Of a stretch of 64,000 nt of DNA, positions 43,801 to 54,309 are shown in pieces. The notes below the pieces were generated by a model. The model worked only from the letters and a program-made list of their open reading frames with translations. It was not told where the DNA came from and ran no database searches. The position numbers and the translations under genes are program-made. The stretch comes from Volvox africanus (taxonomy: Eukaryota > Chlorophyta > Chlorophyceae > Chlamydomonadales > Volvocaceae), in assembly GCA_030268105.1 (NCBI GenBank), contig BSDZ01000094.1, forward strand, positions 5,056,501 to 5,120,500. Direction: 5' to 3'. Position 1 is the stretch's first letter; each line of letters begins with the position of its first letter.

Positions 43801-44938
43801 GGATAGAAGTTGCATTCAGGTGCAACTTGGGCCGTACTAGTAAAGCATGGGCCCCCTTGCGAATCATGCGAACTGCTGCTTTTCTGCCAACAACTTCAGG
43901 TTCAGTGTGCTGACAGATAGCAGTGGTTGCATAATTAAAGCAAGGCGCAGGTGTCATCTGATCTGGTGGCTGTCCGGCAGTAGTAAAGGGTACCTTGCAG
44001 ACTAGATTCCCCTTGCGCAGGCGCAAAGATTTAGCCTCATAGTCAAGGACAGCCCCATACTGTGCTAGCGTGGAAGAACCCAAGATATACGTGGCAGCGT
44101 CAGTTAGCTCAGGCAACACGTATGGGCGGACATTTAACCTTAAAGGACCTGCAGATAGACGAAGATTAACCTGCCCCAAGATAGCCTGCTTACCCCCATC
44201 AGCAAGGGTAACTTCTGACCAGGAGCATGGGCTAGGTTTCAGGCCAAGCTGCGTAACCACTGATGCCGAAATGAAATCATCACTGGCTCCAGAGTCGGCT
44301 AGGGCGGTGAACGTACGACCTGCCGTACTTACGGTGATCAGAGGTACGCCAGCACCTATCAGGGCAGCAGCTTTAGGCAAGCAGAGAACTGAAATACAGG
44401 GTTCAGTCTCAGGCAAGCCCTCCTGAACCGATTTAGGAGCAGCAAACCAGACGTCAACAGAGTATGGGCTTCCAGGGAGTTGAACAACCTCCCCTGCCAT
44501 ATCAAGGCTATGGAAAAGAGCCGTCCCTGGATTAAACCTTAAGACCCGTTGCATTCCCGACAGAAAAGAAGGGTTGCGTCGGGACACATACTCAGGCAGC
44601 AAGATGCATGCTGAGGTATCAGGGTGTTGACGTTTGCATGCCCTAAAGAGAGCTAATTGCTTCTGTAGCTCGCAGAGTGAAGAGGGAGTGAACAAGATAG
44701 TATGCCCACCCAAGTTAGCGGAGGATAGGGGGCGACCTTGAGGCTCAAACAGATTACAAAAGCCATCAAAGCCGGCACGGACAGTTCGTGCATCAAAAGA
44801 AAAACGTCTCCCTATCACCTGCTCCACTTGGTTTAAAACAGAGGGCAAAAGAGCCCGTACTGCACGGCACTTTGCTACCATCTGGCCCACAGCAAAGACC
44901 CCAGGTGGTGATCCCTCTATACCAACCTGGGCAAGTTC
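40868..44938 (-). CDS. pol: Pol polyprotein, element F (PR-RT-RH-IN-chromodomain)
   Basis: The frame is open on the minus strand from just after the amber codon (44939-44941) to the stop at 40868-40870. Its first ATG is at 44881, a few codons in. Domains in order: protease (ALADSGASDDFI, YILGSSTL), RT ([20 protein letters not shown]), RNase H ([26 protein letters not shown]), H2C2 (HDGPLAGHPG, CDLCQRNKA), integrase core ([37 protein letters not shown]), integrase C-terminal region ([16 protein letters not shown]) and chromodomain ([33 protein letters not shown]). The protease motif is DSG instead of the DTG of A, and both are accepted. No stops. It probably makes Gag-Pol by readthrough. Confidence 0.95.
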   Translation of the reverse strand, partial: ELAQVGIEGSPPGVFAVGQMVAKCRAVRALLPSVLNQVEQVIGRRFSFDARTVRAGFDGFCNLFEPQGRPLSSANLGGHTILFTPSSLCELQKQLALFRACKRQHPDTSACILLPEYVSRRNPSFLSGMQRVLRFNPGTALFHSLDMAGEVVQLPGSPYSVDVWFAAPKSVQEGLPETEPCISVLCLPKAAALIGAGVPLITVSTAGRTFTALADSGASDDFISASVVTQLGLKPSPCSWSEVTLADGGKQAILGQVNLRLSAGPLRLNVRPYVLPELTDAATYILGSSTLAQYGAVLDYEAKSLRLRKGNLVCKVPFTTAGQPPDQMTPAPCFNYATTAICQHTEPEVVGRKAAVRMIRKGAHALLVRPKLHLNATSIPADATDPELEALLQEYADIFQEVPGKPPMRPVDHTIPLVPGAVTVSRPMYRLSPLELDEVKRQVTELLKNGMIRPSTSPYSAPILFVGKKDGTLRMCIDYRGLNAATVKNRYPLPRVDDLLDKLKDSAFFSSIDLQQGYNQIRIAESDIPKTAFRTPFGHFEYTVLSFGLTNAPATFQAVMDRIFRPYIDKFVICYLDDILVFSKTREEHIQHLRLVFEVLRREQLYAKRSKCHWAQPQVEYLGHIVSQGGIQMDPRKTAVVRDWPVPSNLQELRKFLGLTNYFRKFIERYSVIAAPLTNLTRKGAFSSPEAWTPACQEAFDALKRAISDDIILHFPDYSLPFRVEVITDASIHGTGAVLLQQGRPIAYTSKKFSGAETRYTTGEQEFLAVLHALKEWRCYLEGRPFALKTDHKPLTFLQGVPSLNRRQAHWMEYLARFNFDWEYLSGSLNIADALSRHPSLHAAILAVSTRSRSQAKPNFVPSDFTKRLKQAYAADPWFTIHNNTGHLVQEHGLWIRSEGSHRQIVVPNDDSLRRELLSRFHDGPLAGHPGCTRLLELLRRQFWWPRMAKDTENYVLCCDLCQRNKAQSGKAHGHLQPLPIPDAPWESVSMDFIVALPKTEGGYDAVLVLVDRFTKMVHLAPTTSSCTAEQTARLFFDNVVRLHGVPKSVVSDRGTQFASKFWGALGTLVGMRVNLSTAYHPQSDGQTERVNRVLGDMLRNFAGRTPTAWDTYLAAAEFAINNATNRSVGNSPFFLNYGFNPALPVWRELDVNVPAAKTFAKSFVSRLTDAKACLEAAQQRAMDYYNKSKKDVTFTKGQLVMLSTKNLRSLADGSRKLLPRFVGPYPVVRMVGSVAVELQLPSDLRIHPTFHVSLVRPYRGTLPEANDSIPPVTEANPSTWLSGKQTLYAVERILDYRARRVGKGRRKRNVHEYLVKWSGYSSEHNSWEPARNFTPDMKPLLDEARLRAQSKDGPL

Positions 44939-44941
44939 CTA
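44939..44941 (-). promoter_or_regulatory. Gag-pol amber codon of element F
   Basis: A UAG in the same frame as both gag and pol. Beyond it the protein sequence keeps a block like that of A: here EGSPPGVF, in A EGAPPGIS, encoded right after the stop. Conservation of coding sequence between the stop and the first ATG, in two families, argues that the region is translated. Confidence 0.65.
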
Positions 44942-46318
44942 GTGGTCCTTACCCTTATTTTTCTCCGCCCCCAGCATTGGGCAGGAGTCAACCCTATGTT
45001 GGTCGGAACCGCAACGGAGGCACATCCCATGTTGTTTACGAAAATGGAACTCCCGTCTAGTACATTTGAATGTGGTTAAATATTCCGCTAGGTTCTGCTT
45101 AGGCCCCTTCTTCTGCACGTGGCCCCCTTTTGGGGCCAAGTGCCTCCCCTGCTGTCCGCCGCCCCTCTTAGACTTACCGGCGCCCTTAACCTGCCGCGGC
45201 TGATCCTCGTGCCCGGTGATGCCTGGACGAACGGATGCAGCCCGCGGTTTCTTGGTCGGGGGCGCCGGGGTCTCCTCGTCAGGGTCGTCGCAGGCCATGT
45301 CCTGTACCGACAGCATGTTCATTTTGGGACGGGCCGGTTCGTCAGATTCCCGTCGGGCCAGTAACCTAAGTTCAGCTCCCAGGGAGAACTGAACCAAATC
45401 TGTATATGACTTAAAGGTTTTACCCGACAGGTCAGTTGCACAGTCCCCACTAAGGTCGGATGAGAGGCCCTGCTGAAACCAAAACACACGCTCACTATCA
45501 GACAGGTCCGCAATGGGCGTGACAAGAGCCTCAAAGCGGCTCTGATAGGCAGAGACAGTTTCTCCAGGGCGCATGCGGTATTTGCCAGCATTTAATTTCA
45601 GGCGTGCCTCAGTGTCACGTGACTGGACCTGGGGTGCAAAACGGACAAGCAGTGCTTCTAGCAGTTCCTCAGATGTATAGGAATCCCTTGCGTTAGTCCA
45701 TTGATCGTGCCATAATCTTGCCGCGCCTTCAAAGGCAGTGGCCAAGAAAAGACGGCGCGTAGAGTCCTGTTGACCCCCACGGGCTGTGGCAAAGTAGTTC
45801 CTAACATTACGGACAAAGGCCCGTGTTAGAGGCGCAGCAACTCGTCCTAAATCAGAAAGCTTAACATCCATAGGGATATTCAGCTTAGGCACTGCGATCG
45901 CTATTTTTATCACCTCGTCCTCATGTCCAGTATGAGGAGGCCCAGGTGGCCTGGAAGAGGTGCCCGCAACAGCAGCACAAGTTGTTGCGGCAGCAGCGGG
46001 AGCCATCCCAGGAATATCCACGGCACCAGGTGTCAAATGGTTTGACACTACAGCAGGGCCATGAACATAAAAAGGGGATGGGGCATAAATAGGTGATGTA
46101 GGTGCCTCAGGGGATGCTGTGCCGCCTTGCCTGGGAATAGGTGAAGGCTGGTTCGGAAGGTCGATACCACCTGCCACAGCAGCATTTGGTGGCTGTGTCA
46201 ACCTAGAGAGCCATTCCCACCTATTCGCTTGGCTAGCATTAGCAGCAATCCGGCCAACAAACTGAAAGGTGTTGGCAGCAAGAGCCGAGACAGCATTCGC
46301 TAAGTTCGAGGCTTGCAT
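44939..46318 (-). CDS. gag: Gag polyprotein, element F
   Basis: 459 residues from the ATG at 46318, or longer if joined to the upstream exon. The N-terminal part is Pro- and Ala-rich. The capsid-like region follows ([52 protein letters not shown]), then a basic tail (KSKRGGGQQGRH) and a canonical knuckle CLRCGSDQHRVDSC (C-X2-C-X4-H-X4-C). It ends at UAG 44939-44941 in the context GAC CAC UAG GAA CUU, and the frame stays open into pol. The expected role is particle formation and RNA packaging. Confidence 0.93.
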   Translation of the reverse strand: MQASNLANAVSALAANTFQFVGRIAANASQANRWEWLSRLTQPPNAAVAGGIDLPNQPSPIPRQGGTASPEAPTSPIYAPSPFYVHGPAVVSNHLTPGAVDIPGMAPAAAATTCAAVAGTSSRPPGPPHTGHEDEVIKIAIAVPKLNIPMDVKLSDLGRVAAPLTRAFVRNVRNYFATARGGQQDSTRRLFLATAFEGAARLWHDQWTNARDSYTSEELLEALLVRFAPQVQSRDTEARLKLNAGKYRMRPGETVSAYQSRFEALVTPIADLSDSERVFWFQQGLSSDLSGDCATDLSGKTFKSYTDLVQFSLGAELRLLARRESDEPARPKMNMLSVQDMACDDPDEETPAPPTKKPRAASVRPGITGHEDQPRQVKGAGKSKRGGGQQGRHLAPKGGHVQKKGPKQNLAEYLTTFKCTRREFHFRKQHGMCLRCGSDQHRVDSCPMLGAEKNKGKDH

Positions 46319-46335
46319 ATTGTATGCCTGAAAGC

Positions 46336-46402
46336 CTAACAGATCGAACTGCGAGTGACTGTTCTGGCGAAAGGCAAAGCAAAGGCAAGGACCAGGGCCT
46401 AC
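46336..46402 (-). other. Putative 67-base intron in the gag leader of element F
   Basis: On the minus strand, GTAGGC (donor, 46402) to TGTTAG (acceptor, ending 46336). Removal joins the upstream ORF (EGIQALG) to the gag frame just before the 46318 ATG. The donor word and phase match those proposed for element A, which supports it. No transcript evidence. Confidence 0.4.
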
Positions 46403-46622
46403 CCAACGCTTGGATGCCTTCGATGAACTTCAAAAATTTTGAAGTCCGCGCGTGAAGTTGATTTGCGATGGATCGGAGTGACTGGGCAGAAGTGCCGCTC
46501 CGAAGGGTCTGAGGTGTTGACACGGTGGTAGCCGCAGCGAAAATGGCGGCACTCAGCTCCTCAGGCAATGTCTCCATGTCCAGAGGGATGTCGGCAGGAG
46601 GAAGATCGTGGTCGATGTCCAT
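46403..46622 (-). CDS. gag: Putative first coding exon of gag, element F
   Basis: A true ATG at 46622 opens a frame that begins MDIDHDLPPADIPLDMETL and continues with helix-rich sequence (AAIFAAATTVSTPQTL, SIANQLHARTSKFLKFIE). Unspliced, it runs to 46239 and overlaps the gag start in another frame. Spliced at 46402/46336 it becomes the N-terminus of gag. It lies 147 bases inside the 5' LTR. Confidence 0.45.
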
Positions 46623-46750
46623 TTATAAAAGGGCAGCTTGAGTGGCTTGAGCGCGTTGCGCGGTTAGAGTGGCTTGAGCAGTTACCACAGAAAGACTTGA
46701 GAAGGCTTGAACGATTTCAGCGGAAGACTTGACGAGACGTCCCAGGGAGG

Positions 46751-46766
46751 AACGGTCTCGCTACCA
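46751..46766 (-). promoter_or_regulatory. Primer-binding site of element F
   Basis: Minus-strand TGGTAGCGAGACCGTT begins three bases from the LTR, the same spacing as in A. The implied tRNA end is TCTCGCT-A-CCA, again with U at position 72, so an initiator-like tRNA, but with a different acceptor sequence from the one implied for A. Confidence 0.6.
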
Positions 46767-46769
46767 GCT

Positions 46770-47192
46770 TGTTGTATATGGTACCCACGAAGGGTGGTAT
46801 CAAAAGATACCGGTTGTTGTGCCAGAGCCCGATTAAGTAGAGCCGCCGACTAGGTCGTACTTGAGAGACCATAAGGCCTCGAACCGGGCGTGACCTTCAG
46901 AAGTCACCACTACAACCGGAGATTCAGTGAACCAGGAACCAGATGTTCCACCATTTACCATTCAGGCGGTAAATGGCCCATTCCATACAGGTTATGGAGT
47001 AACCGACAGGTTCGGATGTTTCAGGAAGTCGGTTAGTATTGGTCGTCGACAGCCGAGACCAAATCCACAAATCGAATGCCAGATGGAAACATGAAACAGT
47101 TAATATGATAATTAAATATATTATATTATAAAATAATAAACAGATAATTATTATATCTTAATGAATTACCGAAATGCATTAAGGATACAACA
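46770..47192 (-). repeat. 5' LTR of element F
   Basis: A 423-bp LTR nearly identical to 40376-40797, followed by ACAAG (47193-47197), the right target duplication. Confidence 0.92.
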
Positions 47193-47297
47193 ACAAGCGA
47201 TACGTGAAACGTGGGGTGAATGGTGAAAATGGTGAAAATCTACTTCCGATTTGACACGAACAGACAGTTAGGCAACGAACCTGTCTCGATACCAATT
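47193..47297 (-). pseudogene. Last pol bases, deletion junction and leader of element H
   Basis: After F the pol of H resumes (ACAAGCGATACGTGAAACG, compare 33125) for about 30 bases. It then jumps, around GAATGGTGAAAATGGTGAAA, to leader sequence and a primer-binding site next to the LTR. Nearly all of pol and gag of H are deleted. The repeated GGTGAAAAT at the junction suggests a short-homology or duplication event. Confidence 0.7.
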
Positions 47298-48127
47298 TGT
47301 TGTACCTCTCCTTCGTGTTTGCTCATAAGTATCTGCGCGTCTGAAGACTTTCAAGACTGGTGCACGAGCACTTGCAAATACAGCAAGGCAAGCGAGAGCA
47401 AACAAAGACAGCGGAAGACAGGCAAGAAGAGATATAACTTACAACAATGCAGACCAAAGCGGTGCAATGGACGAAATCGCCGTCAGCGCCGGAAGCAAGC
47501 AATCATTACGCGGCAGTGACAAGCGAAGTTCAGGCTTAGCTCGGGCTAAGTAGGATAGCGATTAGCAATAAGAGTGTTGAACACACGAGTGTTCTCCGGT
47601 GTCGAATATCTTGTCTTGCTTAGCCGTCCTCACATCTGTTATACTCGCAGCATCACGATGCCGTATGACTCACACTAGGAGGCCGATCCTAAGTGTGACA
47701 ACCCTACTGTGCATAGGCAATGTCCATGTATAACAACGTATAAGCCTTTCCGGCATTCACATGATGCAAGGGTCCGAATAACGATATTCGGTTGCAAGGC
47801 ATGTATCGCAATGAGTGCGGCGCTCTCAACGTGTGCTGTAATGAAGTAATATTAAATCAAATAATATTACTTATCGTTTCATAGCACGAGCATAATGCGC
47901 ACTTCAATGATTCGGTATTTCATGCATGCTAGGCGGATCAGCCATGATGCGATGTCGCGATGGATAATGATAACATGCCAAATGCATATATAAATGTATG
48001 CGAATACATCTATATCATGCAGGTTCATTCATATGCAATAATCATTCATGCGTTCGTCAAGATAACACTTCGCCTTGTAGGATCACATCGACCTACGCAT
48101 CAGTGGGAAATGAACCGTAGCACAACA
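47298..48127 (-). repeat. 5' LTR of element H / shared LTR
   Basis: An 830-bp reversed LTR1. Its left neighbour is a primer-binding site (as for a 5' LTR) and its right neighbour is a polypurine tract (as for a 3' LTR), so it is shared by two adjacent elements. This is the mark of recombination between LTRs. Confidence 0.85.
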
Positions 48128-48427
48128 ATTATCCCCCCTCCCGTATGCAGCATCCTCGCTGCTTCATACAGCATCGACTGCAGGGGTCATTGGGCTTGTG
48201 TGGCACGTTTGCGGGCTTCTTCAAGCAGAGGCTTCATGTCCTGCGCGAAGTTGCGTGCCAGTTCCCACGAGTTGTGCTCGCTGGTATACCCTGTCCACTT
48301 GACCAAGTACTCGTGTACTGTCCACTTACGTTGGTGTCGGCCCACGCGACGCGCGCGATAATCTAACACCCACTCCACATCGTAAAACTTCTGTTTACCA
48401 GTGATCCAGGTCTCGGGAACTGGTTCG
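48128..48427 (-). pseudogene. Chromodomain stub 3
   Basis: A polypurine tract plus the pol 3' end, ending at the same ACTGGTTCG breakpoint as stubs 1 and 2, with a few base changes (for example CCTGCGCGAAG). Together with the following LTR it duplicates 31635-32767. Confidence 0.85.
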
Positions 48428-49260
48428 TGTTGTACCTCTCCTTCGTGTTTGCTCATCAGTATCTGCGCGTCTGAAAGCTTGCGACACCAATGCGCGAGCA
48501 CTTGCAAGTACAGCAAGGCAAGCGTGAGCAAACAGAGACAGCGGAAGACTTCAAACAAGAAGAGATATAACTTACAGTCTTACAGATCGAAGCGGTGCAA
48601 TGGACGTAATCGCCGTCAGCGCCGGAAGCAAGCAATCATCATGCGGCGGTGACAAGCGAAGTTCAGGCTTAGCTCGGGCTAAGTAGAATAGCGTATAGCA
48701 ATAATAATGTAGAACACACGAGTGTTCTCCGGTGTCGAATATCTTGTCTTGCTTAGCCGTCCTCGCATCTGTTATACTCGCAGCATCGCAATGTCGTACG
48801 ATTCACACTAGGAGGCCGATCCTAATTGTGACAACCCTACTGCGTATAGGCGATGTCCAAGCATAACAACGTATAAGCCTTTCCGGCATTCACATGATGC
48901 AAGGGTCCGAATAATGATATTCGGTTGCAAGGCATGCATCGCGACGAGTGCGGTGCTCTCAACGTGTGCTGTAATGAAGTAATATTATATCAAATAATAT
49001 TACTTATCGTTTCATAGCACGAGCATAATGCGCACTTCAATGATTCGGTATTTCATGCATGCTAGGCGGATCAGCCATGATGCGATGTCGCGATGGATAA
49101 TGATAACATGCCAAATGCATATATAAATGTATGCGAATACATCTATATCATGCAGGTTCATTCATATGCAATAATCATTCATGCGTTCGTCAAGATAACA
49201 CTTCGCCTTGTAGGATCACATCGACCTACGCATCAGTGGGAAATGAACCGTAGCACAACA
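48428..49260 (-). repeat. 3' LTR of element J (LTR1)
   Basis: An 833-bp reversed LTR1, nearly the same as 31935-32767, followed by the polypurine tract (49261-49276) and GCATCGACTG, where G inserted. Confidence 0.88.
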
Positions 49261-49313
49261 ATTATCCCCCCTCCCGTATGCAGCATCCTCGCTGCTTCAT
49301 ACAGCATCGACTG

Positions 49314-50137
49314 TGTTGTACCTCTCGTTCGCGTTTGCTCATAAGTATCTGCACGTCTGGAGACTATCGACACCGATGCGCGAGCACTTGCAAGTACAGC
49401 AAGGCAAGCGAGAGCAAACAGAGACAGCGGAAGACTTCAAGACGAAGAGAGATATAACTTACGGTCTTACAGATCGGAATGATGCAATGGACGAAATCGC
49501 CGTCAGCGCCGGAAGCAAGCAATCATCACGCGGCGGTGATTAGCGACGTTCAGGCTTAGCTCGGGCTAAGTAGAATATCGTATAGCAATAGTAATGTAGA
49601 ACACACAAGTGTTCTCCGGTATCGAATGTCTTGTCTAGCTTAGCCGTCCTCGCATCTGTTATACTCGCAGCATCGCAGTGCCGTACGATTCACATTAGGA
49701 GGCCGATCCTAGATGTGACAACCCTACTGCGTATGGGCGATGTCTACTCGTAACAACGTATAAGCCTTTCCGGCATTCGCATGATGCAAGGGTCCGGATA
49801 ACGATATCCGGTTGCAGGGCATGTATCGCGACGAAGGCGGCGCTCTCAACGTGTGCTTAAATGAAGTAATATTATATCAGATAATATTACTTATTGTTTC
49901 GTAGCACGAGCATAATGCGCACTTCCATGCTTCGGGCTTTCATGCATGCTAGGCGGATTTGCCATGATGCGACGTCGCGATGGATAATGACAACATGCCA
50001 AATGCATATATAAATGTACACGAATACATTTATATCATGCAGATTCATTCATATGCAATGCGTTCATCACAAAAGCACTTCGCCTCGTAGGATCGCGTCG
50101 ACCTACGCGTCGGCGGGAAATGAACCGTAGCACAACA
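49314..50137 (-). repeat. 3' LTR of element G (LTR1)
   Basis: An 824-bp reversed LTR1 starting TGTTGTACCTCTCG and ending GCACAACA. A polypurine tract follows (50138-50153). Confidence 0.92.
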
Positions 50138-50196
50138 ATTATCCCCCCTCCCGTATGCAGCGTCCTCGCTGCATCATACAGCATCGACTGCAGGGG

Positions 50197-53100
50197 TCAT
50201 TGGGCTTGTGTGGCACGTTTGCGGGCTTCTTCGAGCAGGGGTTTCATGTCCTGTGAGAAGTTGCGTGCCGGTTCCCATGAGTTGTGCTCATCGGTATACC
50301 CTGTCCACTTAACCAAGTACTCGTGTACTGTTCGCTTACGTCGGTGTCGGCCCACACGACGCGCGCGATAATCTAACACCCGCTCCACATCGTAAAACTT
50401 CTGTTTACCAGCGATCCAGGTCTCGGGAACTGGTTCGATCGCTGCGGGGGCGTTTGCAGGCTCAGGGACGGGTTCCATACTACGATACGGACGAACAAGC
50501 GATACGTGAAACGTGGGGTGAATGGTCATATCAGTGGGCAATGCAAGCTCCACAGCCACATTCCCAACCATGCGCACGACAGGATACGGACCAATCCAGC
50601 GGGGTAAGAGTTTTCGGGATCCGTCGGCCAAGGAACACAAGTTCTTGGTGCTTAGCAACACGAGTTGCCCTTCCGAAAACGTCACATCCTGCTTAGATTT
50701 GTTATAGTATTCCGTCGTTCGTTGCTGCGCCGCGTCCAAACACGACTTCGCGTCTGTGATTCGGGACATAAAAGACTTGGCAAAAAGTTTAGCAGCAGGC
50801 ACGTTCACTTCCAACTCACGCCACACGGGTAGCGCGGGATGAAATCCGTAGTTAAGAAAGAACGGACTTTTGCCTGTAGAGCGGTTAACAGCGTTGTTAA
50901 GCGCGAATTCTGCCGCAGTCAAATATGTATCCCAAACGAGTGGTGTGCGACCAGCATAATTGCGCAACATATCACCCAACGTGCGGTTTGTGCGTTCGGT
51001 TTGACCATCAGTCTGCGGGTGATACGCCGTGCTCAGGTTGACGCGCATGCCAACTAGCTTGCAGAGCGCTTCCCAAAACTTAGACGTGAACTGTCCACCG
51101 CGGTCCGAGATCACATTTTTGGGAATCCCGTGTAACCGAACCACATTATCGAAAAACAAACGTGCGGTTTGCTCAGCCGTGCAGGATGATGTGCATGGTG
51201 CTAGGTGAACCATCTTAGTCAGACGATCGACCATTACGAACACCGCATCGTATCCCCCCTCAGTTTTGGGCAGCGCGACTACGAAGTCCATGGAAACACT
51301 TTCCCAAGGCGCATCCGGGACAGGCAACGGTTGCAACAACCCATGGCCCTTACCAGACAAAGCCTTATTGCGCTGGCACAGACTGCATGTCTGGACGAAG
51401 TTCGCCGCATCCTTAGCCAAACGAGGCCACCAAAAGGAACGTTGCACCAAGTCGATCAATCGCTTGCTACCAGGGTGTCCTGCTAACGGGTCCTCGTGGA
51501 ACCGCGCAAGGATGTCGTAGCGTAGCGCGTCGTCGTTCGGAACGACGATTTGCGTAGCTGCACCCTCCGTCCGTAGCCAAAGGCCATTCTGCTTGCGAAG
51601 GTTTTCTACATTAGCCGGGTCCGCGAACCAGGCGTCTGCGCTGTAGGCAACCTTCAACCGCTCCGCGAGGTCCGTCGCGATCGGAACCTCCTCGCTACGC
51701 GGCCGCACGACGGGCGCTGCCAAAATTGCAGCGTGTAGCGACGGATGTCGACTGAGAGCATCGGCAATATTCAATTTACCAGAAATATACTCCCAGGTGC
51801 AGTTGAACCTAGCTAGATATTCCATCCACCTAGCTTGACGGCGGTTCAACGTCGGAACGCTTTGCAAAAACGTTAGGGGCTTGTGGTCAGTCTTTAAAGT
51901 AAACGGGCGTCCCTCGAGGTAACAGCGCCATTCCTTTAAAGCATGCAGCACGGCCAGAAGCTCCTGTTCCCCGGTGGTGTAGCGAATCTCCGCACCAGAA
52001 AACTTCTTACTCGTGAAGGCAATCGGTCGCCCTTCCTGTAACAATACAGCGCCGCTTCCAAATATTGAGGCATCAGACACTACCTCAACACGAAATGGCA
52101 ACGAGTAATCAGGGAATGCAAGGGTGACATCTTCGGCAATGATTCGTTTGAGCTCTTCAAATGCCCGCTGGCATTGTGACGTCCATGACTCTAGCGAAAC
52201 GAAAACGCCTTTGCGAGTTAAGTTAGTAAGCGGGGCCGCAATGATGGAATATTTTTCAATGAACTTTCGGAAATAATTGGTCAAGCCAAGGAACTTACGT
52301 AGTTCCGTGAGGTTCTGAGGCGCGGGCCAATCGCGAACCACGGCGACCTTCCGCGGGTCCATCTTCACACCGGTGGCCGACACAATGTGGCCCAAATATT
52401 CCACCTGAGGCTGCGCCCAAAAGCATTTGGCGCGTTTAGCAAACAATTGCTCCCGCCTCATAACGTCGAGCACGAGCCGAAGATGCTCCAAGTGCTCCTC
52501 GCGCGTCTTAGAATATACCAAGATGTCATCCAGGTAGCAAACAACGAACCTGTCGATAAACGGCCTAAACATGCGGTCCATAACCGCCTGAAACGTCGCA
52601 GGGGCATAAGTCAAACCAAATGATAGGACCGTATACTCAAAGTGACCGAAGGGCGTCCGAAAAGCAGTTTTCGGGATATCAGAGGCAGCGATGCGAATCT
52701 GATTGTAGCCCTGTTGTAAGTCAATTGAGGAAAAATAAGCCGAGCCCTTCAGCTTATCCAACAGGTCGTCAACGCGTGGCAAAGGGTAGCGATTTTTCAC
52801 CGTATTCGCATTTAACCCCCGGTAATCAATGCACATGCGCAAGGTCCCATCCTTCTTACCGACAAACAAAATCGGTGCAGAAAACGGGGATGTGCTGGGG
52901 CGTATCATACCCTTCGCGAGCAAATCCGTCACCTGGCGCTTTACCTCATCCAGCTCCAATGGACTCAACCTGTACATTGGCCGGGCTGTAGGCTGCGCTC
53001 CAGGCATGAGAGGGATTGTGTGATCAACAGGACGCATAGGTGGTAGGCCAGGGATATCTTTAAAGACGTCCTCATACTGCGACAGTAGGGCCTCTACCTC

Positions 53101-54309
53101 AGCATCCGCAGAAATCTGCGCGGTGGTGACACAACAGCTCACCCGCGGCCTTAAAAGCAGTCCGTGGGCACCCTTCCGTAACAAACGGACGGCCTCCTTA
53201 CGCCCGACTAGCTCTGGTTCGATTCGCGCGGCCATTGTGGTCACAGCGAAATTAACCATAGGCACCGCCTCAGTTTCGCCCTCCTTTGGTGTGACATGTT
53301 CGAACGACAGGAAAGGTACCTTAATCGACAGAGTACCCTTGCACATATGCAGGGTTGCGGTCTCCATGTCGATGCGTGCGCGGTACTGTCGTAATGTCGA
53401 CGACCCCATTATGTACGGTGCAGTCTCTGCTAAGCCCTGCAGCACGTACGGCCGGGTCACAACACGCAAAGGGCCTATCGATAGGCTAAGGGTAATCCTG
53501 CCCACGATGGGATGCTTACCCCCGTCAGCAAGGGTAACCTGTGGACAATCAGACGACTCTGGGGACAACCCCAGCGCGTTCACCTCTGCGACAGAGATGA
53601 AGTCGTCGCTGGCACCGGTGTCAACAAGTGCCTTCAGAGTACGGCCATTCAAACCGATCTGAACCACTGGGACATGGTTATCTACGAGCGACTGCCCAGC
53701 AGACAACGTCAGTGCACTTAAGGCGGGTCCGTAACCTACGGCACCCCCATCAGGAGCTTCGTACCAAACGTCAACCGAGTAGGATAGGGGTGGCCACGGA
53801 GCCAGCGTACCCTCCCAATCCACACCATTAAACAAAACGGTGCCCGGCTCGAACCGGTGGACATGCCGCATACCCCTTAACGATGCCTCTGCCTTGTGCC
53901 GACAGAAAGCAGGGAATAATACACATGCGGCAGTGCCTGGATATTGACGCCTACATCTCCTGTATATGGCCAACTGTTCCGACATCTCACGCAGAGACGA
54001 GGGGATGAACAAAACCACGTGGTTAGACAGATCGATAGACGACAGGGGACGGCGAGGTGTAAACAAATTACACAACGGGTCGAAGCAGAAAAGTCCCGTG
54101 CGTCCGTCAAGCGTGATGCGTCGCGCAATGACTTGCTCGATGTGTCCAAGTACACAAGGCAACAATGCCTTAACGGCTGGCCGTAAGGATGACCACCGAC
54201 CACGCGTTAGTTCAGAAATCCCGTGCGGCTGCCGACGACGGCGCACCACCACGCTTCCTGTTCCTAGCTGGGTCCGAGCTCGGACCTGCTCCTCCTGTAC
54301 CACGGACAC
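50197..54309 (-). CDS. pol: Pol polyprotein, element G, with altered start
   Basis: The frame is open from about 54309 to the stop at 50197-50199. From residue 30 it matches pol of A ([10 protein letters not shown], then the protease, RT with [12 protein letters not shown], RNase H, H2C2, DDE integrase and chromodomain [18 protein letters not shown]). All catalytic motifs are intact and no stop is present. Upstream of GISELTRG the frame reads the gag basic region out of frame ([19 protein letters not shown]), because of the deletion, and has no ATG near its start. Expression would need a frame change from gag or internal initiation. Confidence 0.9.
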   Translation of the reverse strand: MSVVQEEQVRARTQLGTGSVVVRRRRQPHGISELTRGRWSSLRPAVKALLPCVLGHIEQVIARRITLDGRTGLFCFDPLCNLFTPRRPLSSIDLSNHVVLFIPSSLREMSEQLAIYRRCRRQYPGTAACVLFPAFCRHKAEASLRGMRHVHRFEPGTVLFNGVDWEGTLAPWPPLSYSVDVWYEAPDGGAVGYGPALSALTLSAGQSLVDNHVPVVQIGLNGRTLKALVDTGASDDFISVAEVNALGLSPESSDCPQVTLADGGKHPIVGRITLSLSIGPLRVVTRPYVLQGLAETAPYIMGSSTLRQYRARIDMETATLHMCKGTLSIKVPFLSFEHVTPKEGETEAVPMVNFAVTTMAARIEPELVGRKEAVRLLRKGAHGLLLRPRVSCCVTTAQISADAEVEALLSQYEDVFKDIPGLPPMRPVDHTIPLMPGAQPTARPMYRLSPLELDEVKRQVTDLLAKGMIRPSTSPFSAPILFVGKKDGTLRMCIDYRGLNANTVKNRYPLPRVDDLLDKLKGSAYFSSIDLQQGYNQIRIAASDIPKTAFRTPFGHFEYTVLSFGLTYAPATFQAVMDRMFRPFIDRFVVCYLDDILVYSKTREEHLEHLRLVLDVMRREQLFAKRAKCFWAQPQVEYLGHIVSATGVKMDPRKVAVVRDWPAPQNLTELRKFLGLTNYFRKFIEKYSIIAAPLTNLTRKGVFVSLESWTSQCQRAFEELKRIIAEDVTLAFPDYSLPFRVEVVSDASIFGSGAVLLQEGRPIAFTSKKFSGAEIRYTTGEQELLAVLHALKEWRCYLEGRPFTLKTDHKPLTFLQSVPTLNRRQARWMEYLARFNCTWEYISGKLNIADALSRHPSLHAAILAAPVVRPRSEEVPIATDLAERLKVAYSADAWFADPANVENLRKQNGLWLRTEGAATQIVVPNDDALRYDILARFHEDPLAGHPGSKRLIDLVQRSFWWPRLAKDAANFVQTCSLCQRNKALSGKGHGLLQPLPVPDAPWESVSMDFVVALPKTEGGYDAVFVMVDRLTKMVHLAPCTSSCTAEQTARLFFDNVVRLHGIPKNVISDRGGQFTSKFWEALCKLVGMRVNLSTAYHPQTDGQTERTNRTLGDMLRNYAGRTPLVWDTYLTAAEFALNNAVNRSTGKSPFFLNYGFHPALPVWRELEVNVPAAKLFAKSFMSRITDAKSCLDAAQQRTTEYYNKSKQDVTFSEGQLVLLSTKNLCSLADGSRKLLPRWIGPYPVVRMVGNVAVELALPTDMTIHPTFHVSLVRPYRSMEPVPEPANAPAAIEPVPETWIAGKQKFYDVERVLDYRARRVGRHRRKRTVHEYLVKWTGYTDEHNSWEPARNFSQDMKPLLEEARKRATQAQ

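Larger units (their letters stand above)
40376..47192 (-). mobile_element. Element F: intact chromodomain gypsy element of a second family
   Basis: A minus-strand element with short LTRs (422 and 423 bp), TGTTGTATATGG...GGATACAACA on the plus strand, and a perfect 5-bp duplication ACAAG (40371-40375 and 47193-47197). It lies within the pol remnant of element H. Gag, amber codon and pol are uninterrupted. By eye the LTRs differ at one base (near 40449/46843) plus one indel. Pol is clearly related to A but diverged, and the LTR and gag are quite different. It is complete and recent, hence potentially active. Confidence 0.93.

Noticed and set aside
40376..47192. Envelope gene making these elements retrovirus-like
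   Set aside because: In A, F and G the pol stop is followed within about 60-70 bases by the polypurine tract and LTR. There is no room for an envelope ORF.
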